From QHXQ01 sp045807745 (GTDB lineage: Bacteria > Acidobacteriota > Blastocatellia > Pyrinomonadales > Pyrinomonadaceae): DNA of 64,000 nucleotides. The notes below the pieces were generated by a model. The model was not told the DNA's origin and did not search any database. It saw nothing but the letters and a program-made list of their open reading frames with translations. The first letter of the stretch is position 1; each line of letters opens with the position of its first letter. The translations under genes were made by a program, and so were the position numbers. The DNA is taken from assembly GCA_045807745.1 (NCBI GenBank), contig JBJMGT010000037.1, positions 186,001 through 250,000 on the forward strand, in the 5' to 3' direction. Positions 54,162 to 63,700 of this stretch are shown here, piece after piece.

Positions 54162-56762
54162 GTGTCGAAGTCGATGCGCCGCTTGTGCGCCCCTCTGATC
54201 GCTTTCATGCTTGTCTTGCTCTCGTTGACCGGGACAGCAGGCAGCAAGGCACAGACGATGCCAGGCGCTGCCCCACAGAATCCCGCGCCCGCATTGCCAG
54301 CGCCGCGCAGCATCCCCGGCCACGATTACGATCTGCGCCACGTCAAACTCGATCTGCATTTCGATTGGGCGCGCGAACAAGCGTCGGGCACGGCGACGCT
54401 TACGCTCGCGCCGCTCGCCGCCGATTTCCGGCGCGTAGAGTTAGACGCGGCGAATATGACATACACCGCCGTGCAGACGAGCACGGGCGTTGCACTCAAA
54501 TATGAAGCGGACGCAAGCGCCGAGAAGCTGCGCGTCGAACTGGATCGCGCTTACGCGAAGGGCGAGGAACTATCGGTCGTCATCACGTATCAGACCAACG
54601 GGCGCGTCAAGGAACTCGGCAGCGGCAACTACGCGCGCGGGCTTGTCTTCAATCAGCCGTCGCCGGCCGACCCTCTGAGCCGCCGCCAGATCTATTCGCA
54701 GGGCGAGAGCGAGTTCAATCATCTCTGGTTCCCGGCCTACGATCACCCGGACGATTTCGCGACTTCGGAACTCGTCGCCACAGTCGAGCGCCCGTTGACC
54801 GTCGTCTCCAACGGCCGGCTCGTCGGCGTGCAAGAGAATGCGGACAACACGCGCACCTTCCATTGGTTGATGGAGCAGCCGCACGCCAACTATCTCACGT
54901 CCATTGTCGTCGGCGAGTACACATCAGTTGAACAAGTTTACGCGGGCGTGCCCGTCGTCAGCTATGTCTATCCGAGCGAAGTCGCGGAAGGGAAGTTGAC
55001 GACCGCGCGGCTCGCGGACATGGTGCGTTTCTTCTCGGAGCAGACGGGCGTCAAATATCCTTACAGCCAGTACGCGCAGGTGATGGTGCACAATTTTCCC
55101 GGCGGCATGGAGAACATCTCGGCCACGACGCAGACCGACACGATGATCCACGACGCGCGCACGGAGCTTGATCAGACGAGCGACAGTCTTGAATCACATG
55201 AACTCGCGCACCAGTGGTTCGGTGACGATGTGACCTGTCGCGATTGGGCCGACCTCTGGCTCAATGAAGGTTTCGCCACCTACTTCGAGGCGTTGTGGAA
55301 CGAACACCTGCTGGGGCGCGATGAATTTCTTTATGGCGATGTGCGCGCGGATCAGTCCGCGTACTTCGACGCGTGGCGGAAAGGCTTCCGGCGGCCCGTC
55401 GTGACGCCCAACTATCACGACCCGGAAGCGGTCTTTGATGTTTATGCCTACCAGCGCGGCGGCGCGGTGCTGCACATGCTGCGGCACATCGTCGGCGAAG
55501 CGAACTGGTGGCGCGCGCTCAATCATTACTTAACGAAGTACGCACATCAGCCGGTGGACACGGCGCAGTTTCGCGGCGCGATGGAGGAAGCGACCGGGCA
55601 GAAGCTCGATTGGTTCTTTGACGAGTGGGTGTACAAGATGGGGCATCCCGTCTTCCGCGTCACGCAAAAGTACGACGAGCGGAAGCAGATTTTGACGCTC
55701 ACTGTGCGCCAGGAGCAGCAGCCCGATCCGGCGAACGCATATCCGCAGGTCACATATTTTCAGACGCCTGTTGAGATAGAGATCGGCACAGCTAAAGGCG
55801 TGCGCGTCGAGCGCCGAGCAGTCGCGCCGGTCGTTGAGCAGTCGTTCGATTTCAAGGTGGACGGCAAACCGCTCCTCGTCAACTTCGATTATCAGAGTAC
55901 GCTCATCAAGCAACTGATCTTCGAGAAGCCGACCAATGAGTTGCTCTACCAGTTAGCGCATGACGAGGATGTGTTGGGGCGCATCTGGGCGCTTGAACAT
56001 TTGCAGGCGGCGCTGCGGGCAGTGGGCACGACGGAAGCGGAGCAGCGTCGAATCGCTGATGCGTTCGGCGCGGCCTTGACCGCCGATAAGTTCTGGGGCG
56101 TGCGCTATGAAGCTGCGAGCGCGTTGCGCAATTTGCAAGGCGAGAGCGTGCGGCAAAGTTTATTGGCAGCGACGAAGGACGAGAACCCAAAGGTGCGTGC
56201 GCGCGCCTTGGCCGCGCTTGGCGACGCACGCGATCTGAAGCTTGCGAGCCTCTTCCAGCAAGCGTTGAGCGATCAAAGCTACACGGTCGTCAGCGCAGCG
56301 GCCGAGGCGCTCGGCAAGACGAAAACGCCGGGCGCGTATGACGCGCTCGTTAAACTGCTCGCCACGCCGTCGTGGCGCGAGCGGACGCAGGCGGCGAGCT
56401 TGAACGGACTGGCCGAGTTGGCCGACAAGCGCGCGGTCGAACTCGCCATCAGTTACGCCGGGCCGGGGCACTCGACCGAGGTGCGCAAGGCGGCCATCTA
56501 TCTGCTCGGCGGGGCCGGCAAAAACGATCCGCGCGTCCTGCCCTTGCTGCTCAAGACGTTGCAGCAGAGTTTCGCGAACAGCGACATCACGTTGGGTGTC
56601 GCCACGGCCGAGACTATCTATACGCTCGACGACGAGCAGGGCTTGAAGGGCTTGCGCGATATGCTCTCGGTCGTCAACAAACTCGTCAGCAGCGCAGACC
56701 TGCAAGCGTTCGCGGCGCAGGTCGAAGCGCGTCTGCGACAGAAGCAAGTGCTCGGTCACTAG
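54162..56762 (+). CDS. Exported M1 aminopeptidase with C-terminal HEAT repeats
   Basis: This 866-residue protein has a signal peptide (PLIAFMLVLLSLTGTAGSKA). The M1 domain has GGMEN (NFPGGMENISATT) and zinc motif HELAH (~345) with the partner Glu in LWLNEGFATYFEAL. From ~590 to the end there are alpha-solenoid HEAT-like repeats (VRYEAASALRNLQGESVRQS, PKVRARALAALGDARDLKLA, YTVVSAAAEALGKTKTPGAY). It starts at GTG with AGGAG seven bases ahead. It is a paralogue of the shorter M1 protein at 10662. HEAT repeats also dominate the next proteins downstream. Confidence 0.92.
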   Translation: MSKSMRRLCAPLIAFMLVLLSLTGTAGSKAQTMPGAAPQNPAPALPAPRSIPGHDYDLRHVKLDLHFDWAREQASGTATLTLAPLAADFRRVELDAANMTYTAVQTSTGVALKYEADASAEKLRVELDRAYAKGEELSVVITYQTNGRVKELGSGNYARGLVFNQPSPADPLSRRQIYSQGESEFNHLWFPAYDHPDDFATSELVATVERPLTVVSNGRLVGVQENADNTRTFHWLMEQPHANYLTSIVVGEYTSVEQVYAGVPVVSYVYPSEVAEGKLTTARLADMVRFFSEQTGVKYPYSQYAQVMVHNFPGGMENISATTQTDTMIHDARTELDQTSDSLESHELAHQWFGDDVTCRDWADLWLNEGFATYFEALWNEHLLGRDEFLYGDVRADQSAYFDAWRKGFRRPVVTPNYHDPEAVFDVYAYQRGGAVLHMLRHIVGEANWWRALNHYLTKYAHQPVDTAQFRGAMEEATGQKLDWFFDEWVYKMGHPVFRVTQKYDERKQILTLTVRQEQQPDPANAYPQVTYFQTPVEIEIGTAKGVRVERRAVAPVVEQSFDFKVDGKPLLVNFDYQSTLIKQLIFEKPTNELLYQLAHDEDVLGRIWALEHLQAALRAVGTTEAEQRRIADAFGAALTADKFWGVRYEAASALRNLQGESVRQSLLAATKDENPKVRARALAALGDARDLKLASLFQQALSDQSYTVVSAAAEALGKTKTPGAYDALVKLLATPSWRERTQAASLNGLAELADKRAVELAISYAGPGHSTEVRKAAIYLLGGAGKNDPRVLPLLLKTLQQSFANSDITLGVATAETIYTLDDEQGLKGLRDMLSVVNKLVSSADLQAFAAQVEARLRQKQVLGH

Positions 56763-56936
56763 GCAGAGTGCAAAGGGAGCGCCAGAGAGGTCAGACGCTC
56801 ATCAGAGCAGGAGGCGGGGTGCGTTTTGCGTACCTAACTGCACCGCGCGCACGAAGATTAGCGTGGCGGACTATCCTTTTTATCCTCTAATCTTTGACGT
56901 TTCCGGCCCGCCGGGAAATACTGGTCAACTTAATGC

Positions 56937-56965
56937 TTGAGTTTAAGCGGTTTGTCCTGTTATAG
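56937..56965 (+). promoter_or_regulatory. Candidate promoter for the response-regulator gene
   Basis: TTGAGT (56937-56942) and TTATAG (56960-56965) are spaced by 17 bases, 87 bases ahead of the first possible start codon of the regulator. Confidence 0.5.
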
Positions 56966-57051
56966 TTCTGTATGGTTGGGAGCGTGTCGACTGCTTCCGA
57001 TCTTTCAGCCCCGCGAGCCGACGGGTTCGCTCCTACGCACAATACGCCCCG

Positions 57052-57828
57052 ATGTCAACCAAGTCTGCCGTTAACAGAGTACGAGCCGAGATGGACGGCG
57101 ATGAGCCGCAGGCGCAAGACCGCAAGCTCGCGCTGCTCGTCATCGAAGACGACGAGAACATCTCGACCGCCATTGGCGAATACTTCTCACGCGCCGGTTA
57201 TGACGTAGCGACGGCCGGAGACGGCGTCGCGGGCGTGCAAGCCGCGCTCGCTGACCGGCCTGACGCTGTCGTGCTCGACCTCATGCTGCCGCGGATGGAT
57301 GGTCTCGCCGTCTGTCGCGAGTTGCGCGAGAAAGCGCCGTACATCCCGATCCTCATGCTGACGGCCAAAGACGACGTGGTTGATAAAGTGCTCGGGCTGG
57401 AGATGGGCGCGGATGATTACATCACCAAGCCTTTCTCTCTGCGCGAGTTGGAAGCCCGGATCAAGAGCGTGCTCCGGCGCGTGCAGGCGAGCACGCGGAG
57501 CGAGACCCCCGCGGACGAAGCGCCGATCACGCGCGGCAAGCTGCGCATCGACCCGGCCAAACGCGAGGTGACGATTGGCGACCGGCAGGTCGAGTTGACG
57601 CCGAAGGAGTTCGAGTTGCTGCGCTTGTTCGCCTCGAATCCTGGCCGCGTCTTCCCGCGCAAGTACCTGCTGGAAAAAATCTGGGACTATTCTTACGAAG
57701 GCTACGACCGGACGATTGACTCACACATCAACCGGCTGCGCGCCAAGATCGAAGATAACCCGGAGAACCCGCAGATGGTCTTGACCGTCTGGGGCATCGG
57801 TTACAAGTTCAGCGACGAGCAGCGGTAA
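57052..57828 (+). CDS. OmpR/PhoB-family response regulator (orphan)
   Basis: This 258-residue protein has a receiver domain (LLVIEDDENISTAIGEYF) with phospho-acceptor Asp76 in DAVVLDLMLPRMDG, Thr in MLTAKDD and Lys in YITKPFSL. A winged-helix DNA-binding domain follows (PKEFELLRLFASNPGRVFPR, YDRTIDSHINRLRAKIED, VWGIGYKF). No histidine kinase gene is adjacent. An internal ATG at 57091 could be the real start, as the first 13 residues precede the family's usual beginning. It lies 206 bases ahead of the AMIN-like/HEAT gene. Confidence 0.92.
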   Translation: MSTKSAVNRVRAEMDGDEPQAQDRKLALLVIEDDENISTAIGEYFSRAGYDVATAGDGVAGVQAALADRPDAVVLDLMLPRMDGLAVCRELREKAPYIPILMLTAKDDVVDKVLGLEMGADDYITKPFSLRELEARIKSVLRRVQASTRSETPADEAPITRGKLRIDPAKREVTIGDRQVELTPKEFELLRLFASNPGRVFPRKYLLEKIWDYSYEGYDRTIDSHINRLRAKIEDNPENPQMVLTVWGIGYKFSDEQR

Positions 57829-58034
57829 GCGACCGCCACGCGCCTCGACGCCGAAGGGCACTCCTCTCCAAACATTGCTGCCGCGGCCAAACTTCAGCAA
57901 GGCCGGGCAGCGATTCCAAACCCAAAGCAGATCATCGTCTCGGTCGCAACCGACCCGGACGAACCCGTTCAACGCTGCAAGCTTTCGCGCGGAACGGGCT
58001 GCCGCTTTAGCACGAGCTACAAGGTTGAACTCTC

Positions 58035-60539
58035 ATGCGTGAACTAAGACTTAAACAATCTCGCAGCCTCCGTTGGGGCGTCGCCCTCGCCGCACTCGGC
58101 CTGAGTTTCGTATTCTGGCCAGTGACTGCGCCACAGGCGCAACGCGCGAGCAGCGAGACGCCTGTCAACGTCACCGACGTGACGACGAAGACGAAGGGCG
58201 CTGATGCGGTCGTCTCGATCTCCGGCGACTCTACGCTCACGCGGGCGCAGACGTGGCAGGACGACGAAGGTTTCCACGTGGTCGTCTACAAGGGGCAGAG
58301 CGCGCTGCGCTCTGCGCTGCCGCGCGGCGTGAAGGCGCGGCGTGTGGGCGATTCGCTTGAGGTAGTCGTGCCGGTCAAACAGGGCGGCAACGTCTACGTG
58401 CAACCGCGCTTCAACCAGCTCGATCTGGTCGTGGGCGGCGGGCTGCAAGCAGGCACAGAGACGAAATCCACGCAGGTGCGGCAGGCGCACGCTACGCCGG
58501 TGCAACCGGCCGTGAGCGAGCGCAGTGAACAATCGGTGCGCAGAGAGAGAAACGCGAGCGCACAAGCTGATAGCGCAGTCGAGACACGTGAGTCGGGCAA
58601 GCGCAAGCAGACGGGCGCGCAGGATGTTGCGCCGACGAGCAATGTCAAAGCACAGGCGAGCGCTCCGGTTGATGCGCAGCAGAGCCGCGCGGCGGCCAAT
58701 ACTTCGCAGCATGCGCAGAACATGCTGCCCTCGTCCTATCAGAACGGCGCTCAGCCCACGCAGAGTAATCAACCAGCGGTCGTCGCGCCGTCGGACGTGG
58801 CGCAGTTGAACACGCCGCCGGTGCAGACTGCTGTACAGCAGCCGGTCGCGCCCGTGCAGGTCGAAGCGACAGCGAGCGCGGATGTGTCGTCAGGCTGGAC
58901 GTACTGGCTGATGATCTTGGGCGTGTGCTCCATTGGGGGCTTGAGCGCGTTCGCGTTCATCTATCGTCGGCGGCGCAAGGCGGCGCGCGAAGGTTGGGAA
59001 GATGTCGAAAAGGTAGAGACCTCGACGGCCTTGACGAAGCCGGCCGCGAAGTCTTTGAGCAAACATGAAGCAAAGACAGAGGCGATAGTCGCGCCCAGCG
59101 CGGTCGGGCTTGAGCCGCATCCGCACGGCGACCGGCGCAGTAAAGATGAGCGCCGCCGGAATTGGGGTCGGCGTGCCAACGACAAGTTGAGCGGCGTGCA
59201 GGTTGTCGTTACGCCCGCACCAACGGCGGCGGATAAGCAGGAGCGTAGACCGCACAGCTTCACGCACACGCCGGCTGTCGTCTTCGGCGCGTTTCGGATC
59301 GATCAGGAAGTGGAGAAGTTGATTCAAGGTCAGCCGCACAGCATCGAGGTGCTCGCGGCCCGTGCAATAGATGATCGGCGCGCGGTCGAGACATCGCTCT
59401 TGAAGGCGCTGCAATCGAACATGCTCGGCGAACCTGAGCGCCGGCGCGCGCGCATGGCGCTCGAAGAGTACGGCTTCGTCGCGCGGCAGAGCGCAGCGCT
59501 GCTGTTGGCTTCAGATGCTTACGAGCGCACGATGGCGGCGCGCGTGCTCGGTCAGGTCGGCGCGGCCACGTCGCTACCATTCCTGCTCGAAGCCCTGCAC
59601 GATCCTGAGCCGGTCGTCTGCACTGAAGCAGTGTCGAGCCTCGGCGCGTTGGGGCTGCCTTCGGCTATCGGCGCGCTGCTCGACCTCGCGCGCAGGCACC
59701 CGGAACTGCCTGCGCCGCTTTTGGGCCGCGCCTTGAGCGCCTGCTCGGTGGATTGCATTGACGTGGGCGAGGTTGATGCGCACGGCCGTTTGCTCAACGG
59801 TAGCTCGTTCACGGGCGACATAGACGGGCTTGAGCCGGTTGCTCAGATCGAGCATCTGCCGGAATGGCTCGAAGACCACACGCTCATCGAGGCGCTGGAT
59901 CGGCTCGGCAGCACGGACGTTGAAGTGCGCAACGCGGCGGCGCAGCAGCTCGCGCAGTTTCAAGTGCAACGCTCGGTCGATGCGCTCGCGGCCCTCGCGG
60001 CCGACGACGCGAACTCGACCGTGCGCGCCACCGCCGTCACCAGTCTCGGCATCATTGGGCACGAGTCCGTGTTCGCCGCCGTGCTCATCTCTATGGCAGA
60101 CGAGGCGCGCGAAGTGCGTGCGGCTGCGGCGCGTGCGCTCTCGCGTCTGAGTTTTGATCGCGCAGACGCTTACGTACGCGTGATCGAGTCGGGCGACGCG
60201 GAGTTGCTGCAGCGGATCGCGCGGGCCTGCGGGCAAGCGGGGCTGACGCGCAAGGCTCTGGATCGACTGGCGAGCGAAGATCGCCGGCAAGCTTATGAAG
60301 CGTTCTCGCTGCTCTCGCTCGTGATCAATGCGGGCGAACTGGAGACCATCCTCACGGTCGTCGAGCAATCGGGCGAGGTGGGCGTGCGACTGGCCGCCGC
60401 GCGGCTGCTCGCGCTACAGGGGCAACCCAATGTGACGAAGCGTCTGCGCCAGCTTGCGCTTGGGGCGGACGTGCCGGAGAAACTGCGCAACGGCATCCTC
60501 GAAGCGATCTATCGCGACGACCACGCGTCGGTCGAATAA
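58035..60539 (+). CDS. AMIN-like / transmembrane / HEAT-repeat protein
   Basis: This 834-residue protein has a signal peptide (LRWGVALAALGLSFVFWPV, cleaved near PQAQRAS). A ~90-residue beta-rich AMIN-like domain follows (ADAVVSISGDSTLTRAQTWQ, FHVVVYKGQSALRSALP, VYVQPRFNQLDLVV). Then comes a long Ala/Gln/Ser-rich disordered spacer, a transmembrane helix (~295-315, YWLMILGVCSIGGLSAFAFI) followed by YRRRRKAAR, and a C-terminal half of HEAT repeats (~460-825). Topology by positive-inside puts the AMIN-like part outside and HEAT inside. AMIN domains target peptidoglycan-linked machinery such as PilQ and AmiC. The function of the whole is unknown. It is a paralogue of the next gene. Confidence 0.72.
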   Translation: MRELRLKQSRSLRWGVALAALGLSFVFWPVTAPQAQRASSETPVNVTDVTTKTKGADAVVSISGDSTLTRAQTWQDDEGFHVVVYKGQSALRSALPRGVKARRVGDSLEVVVPVKQGGNVYVQPRFNQLDLVVGGGLQAGTETKSTQVRQAHATPVQPAVSERSEQSVRRERNASAQADSAVETRESGKRKQTGAQDVAPTSNVKAQASAPVDAQQSRAAANTSQHAQNMLPSSYQNGAQPTQSNQPAVVAPSDVAQLNTPPVQTAVQQPVAPVQVEATASADVSSGWTYWLMILGVCSIGGLSAFAFIYRRRRKAAREGWEDVEKVETSTALTKPAAKSLSKHEAKTEAIVAPSAVGLEPHPHGDRRSKDERRRNWGRRANDKLSGVQVVVTPAPTAADKQERRPHSFTHTPAVVFGAFRIDQEVEKLIQGQPHSIEVLAARAIDDRRAVETSLLKALQSNMLGEPERRRARMALEEYGFVARQSAALLLASDAYERTMAARVLGQVGAATSLPFLLEALHDPEPVVCTEAVSSLGALGLPSAIGALLDLARRHPELPAPLLGRALSACSVDCIDVGEVDAHGRLLNGSSFTGDIDGLEPVAQIEHLPEWLEDHTLIEALDRLGSTDVEVRNAAAQQLAQFQVQRSVDALAALAADDANSTVRATAVTSLGIIGHESVFAAVLISMADEAREVRAAAARALSRLSFDRADAYVRVIESGDAELLQRIARACGQAGLTRKALDRLASEDRRQAYEAFSLLSLVINAGELETILTVVEQSGEVGVRLAAARLLALQGQPNVTKRLRQLALGADVPEKLRNGILEAIYRDDHASVE

Positions 60540-60541
60540 AT

Positions 60542-60640
60542 GAGTCCGGAGAGTCTAGCGAGTCTGGAGAGTCTGGAGAGTCAAAAGCACTTGGTCTTTA
60601 GACTCCACACTCTCTGGACTCTCCGGACTCTCTAGACTAG
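60542..60640. repeat. Tandem-word hairpin (GAGAGTCT family)
   Basis: The left arm repeats GAGTCTGGAGAGTCTGGAGA and related words. The right arm has GGACTCTCCGGACTCTCTAG. It begins two bases after the stop of the AMIN-like/HEAT gene and fills most of the gap to its paralogue. Confidence 0.88.
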
Positions 60641-60705
60641 AGGGTAGCGGCTATTGCATAATGCGCCCGTCCAGACACGCGCCGTTCAACCCTCGTGACA
60701 CAGCA

Positions 60706-63700
60706 ATGCACAATACAGTAACAACCCCGCCCCTCCACCGCTTGCGGCACGTCTGTGCCCTGATGTTACTTGTCTGCCTGTGTGCGCTCGCAACCCACGC
60801 GCAGCAGAACGATAACACCGCGCCGAAAGCGCCGGGCAAGAGCATCGTCGGCATGTCGAGCAGCGACGCGCCCGGCGGCTCGAAGGTGACGATTGCCTCC
60901 GACGCCGCGCTCAACGACTACTCTGCTTATCGCAGCGGCGACCGCTTCTATGTCGTCATCCCGCAGGCCAACGCGAAGGGCGTTGGCGGCGTGCGCGGGC
61001 GCGGCTTTGAAGGCGCGCAGGTGCAGCGGCGCGGGCAGGACGTGGTCTTGTCGTTCAAACTCCAACCGGGCGCGTCGGCGCACGTCGATCAAAGATTCAA
61101 CCGGCTCGTCGTCCAGTTCAGCGCGCCCGAGGTCGGCGCGCCACAGACGAATACGAATCAGGCCAGCGCGCAGCCCACGCCGCGCACGCCGCCCGAATTA
61201 TCCGGCGTAGCAACGCCCGCACCCACGGTGCGGCCGACGCCCGGTGTGAAGCCGTCGCCGGCCGTCGGCGTGCTGCCGCCCGGCGTCGTGCCCACGCCGC
61301 TCGTTACGCCATCAGCGATAGCAAGTTCGACGCCGACGCTCGCCGTGCCATCCCCGACAGTAAGTCCGACGGCCACGCCCGCTGCGACGCCGGTGCAAAT
61401 AGCGCAATTACAAACGACGCCGGCCGCGCCCGTCGCCATCGCGACGAACGCATCCGCGCCCGCGACCTCCGTTAGCATCGGCACGACTGTCTTGCGCAAC
61501 TGGCCTTGGTTGCTGCTCGCTCTGTTCGCGCTGGGCGGTCTCCTCCTCTTCGTCTTCGCGCGTGGTGGCGAAAGACGCGCATCGTTGTCGCCCGCCGACG
61601 AGGTTGTGGCACTGAAAGAGACACCCAAGCCGGCCCTCCCGGCTAAAGAACCGATCAAGCCGGTCACACCGGCAACGCCCGTTGCCACCGTCCCGCCCGT
61701 CGTGCCTGTGCCGACAGCAACGACGCCCACGCCTGCACCGCCCGTCGTTGCGCCGGCAGAGACGAGGAAGGGCAAGAAGGGGAAGAAGGGCAAGAAGGGA
61801 CGGCGCGCGGGACAGCCAGCGCCGGTCGTCGCTGCCAAGCTGACGTTAACTGAAGCGCCGCAGCCACAAGAGACAGCCACGCCGTCTGTGCCTGAAGTCG
61901 AAGCGCCGATTGAAGCGGGCGCGACAACCGCGGCGACGGCCGCATTGCTGGCCGCAACCGGCGCGGCTGCATTGGCGACTGCCGACGCACAGCTAAGCAC
62001 AACTTCCGACCGCGCGGCCGAAGAGACAAGAAAACTACTGGCCGGCGAAGACTACGACGAAGCGCTGATCGGCTCGCCCGACGCGGGCACGCGGCAACTC
62101 GTCGCCGCCGAACTTATGACGGCGCTGGCGACCGAGAGCGAAGAGACACATGGCGCGCGCGCCCGCACCGCCTTCCTCAAGCACGGCTACTTCGATGATG
62201 CGACGCGCGACCTACGCACGGCCGAAGAACCAAAGCAACGCGCCTCCGCCGCGCGCACACTCGGGCTGGTGGGCGACAAAGCGGCCACGCCGCATCTCGT
62301 CGCCGCGCTGGAAGACCCCGCGCCCGAAGTCCGCCGCGCAGCGGTCGAGGCGCTCACGGAACTGCAAGACCCCACAGCCACGAAGGCCCTCGAAGCCCTG
62401 CGCTGGCGCGAAACATCGGCGCAAGTCCCGCGCAAACTGATCCAGCAGGCCATAGAGGCCAGCGCCGTCGCCGAAGTGCTTGCACCTGTGAGCGAGCCGC
62501 CGGCCGCGCCGACGTTTGCACCGGCCGCCGAGCCAGAGCAACTCGAACCGGCTATAACAGAAGAGTCAGTCGAGCCGGCGTACATCGAGACTGCACCGCC
62601 GACAGCAGTCGAGCCAGCGCCGCCCACCGAAACAGAATTAGTCTCCGACGAGGAGATGACACAAGAGATCGCGCGGATCATCCTGCCGGCCGCAGACAGC
62701 ACCATCGAAGCGCCATCTGTCGCGCCCACACCCGCGCCTGAAGTCCTGCCTGACGTTGCGCCCACAATTGAAAGCGCGGCGGCGGTCGAGACTGAAGCTG
62801 AGCCTGAGCCGGTCTCTGAAGCCACTGCTGAGCCGACACAGATTAGCGCGGCGGCAGATGCGAGTGTCGAGCCGTCACGTGAGCCTGTGCTCGCCGAGTC
62901 TCTGCTGGCAGCGAGCGCTGTCGCGCCGCCTGAAGTTATCGAGCAGACTGAGCTTGCGGAGTTGACCGCTCCATCAGTGGAAGCGGCTGCGCCGGTCAGC
63001 GCAGAAGAGCCAAGCGCAGCGGATACATCTGTCGCGCCTGAGTTGAGCGCCGCCACGCCGGTCGTGCCCGAAGCGTCGGAGATTTGGCGCGAGCTAAGAG
63101 CAGACTTTACCGAGCCGGCCATCACGGATGTGGGCGAGGTTGAGCCGCCCGTGGCCGAAGCGGAGCCGGAGACGAAGGCGATCACCGAGTTCGTCTTCAC
63201 GCCGAGTGCGCCGCCGGCTGACGATTGGATCGACGTAGACGTTGAAGAGCACAAGCCGACGAGCGCCGCGACCACAGTGGTCACGCCCACCACGGAGCAG
63301 CGCGTCTCGTTCGACGCACAGGTTGAAGAGCATGCGCCGGATGCTTGGTCTGACACTGCTGAAGCAGGGCTTGAGCCACCAGCCGCGCCGGCGCAGGCGA
63401 CGGCGGAGCAAAAACAGATCGATCTGCCCGGCGCGGAAGAGGAGCGCCTGTCAATCATTCCGAAGGCGATTCAACTCCGGCTGGAAAGCGAAGACGTGAG
63501 CGAGCGCGCCGCCTCTGTGCTGGCGCTTGCGCGGCTCAACACGGACGAAGCTTTTCATCAGATATGCGCCGCCTTCGACGACTCCGCGCCGGAGGTGCGC
63601 GACGCCGCCGCCCGCGCCCTCTACACGCTCGCCGACGACCGCGCCGATTCATTCACGCGCGCCCTGCGCGAAGCGCCGCCCGAACGCCGCCGCCGCATCG

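Noticed and set aside
62187..63458. A 423-codon open frame on the minus strand rich in Ser, Gly and Ala
   Set aside because: It lies wholly opposite the long HEAT-repeat gene. Its composition is what results from reading the complement of the GC-rich Glu/Pro/Ala-coding region; there are no domains and no ribosome site.
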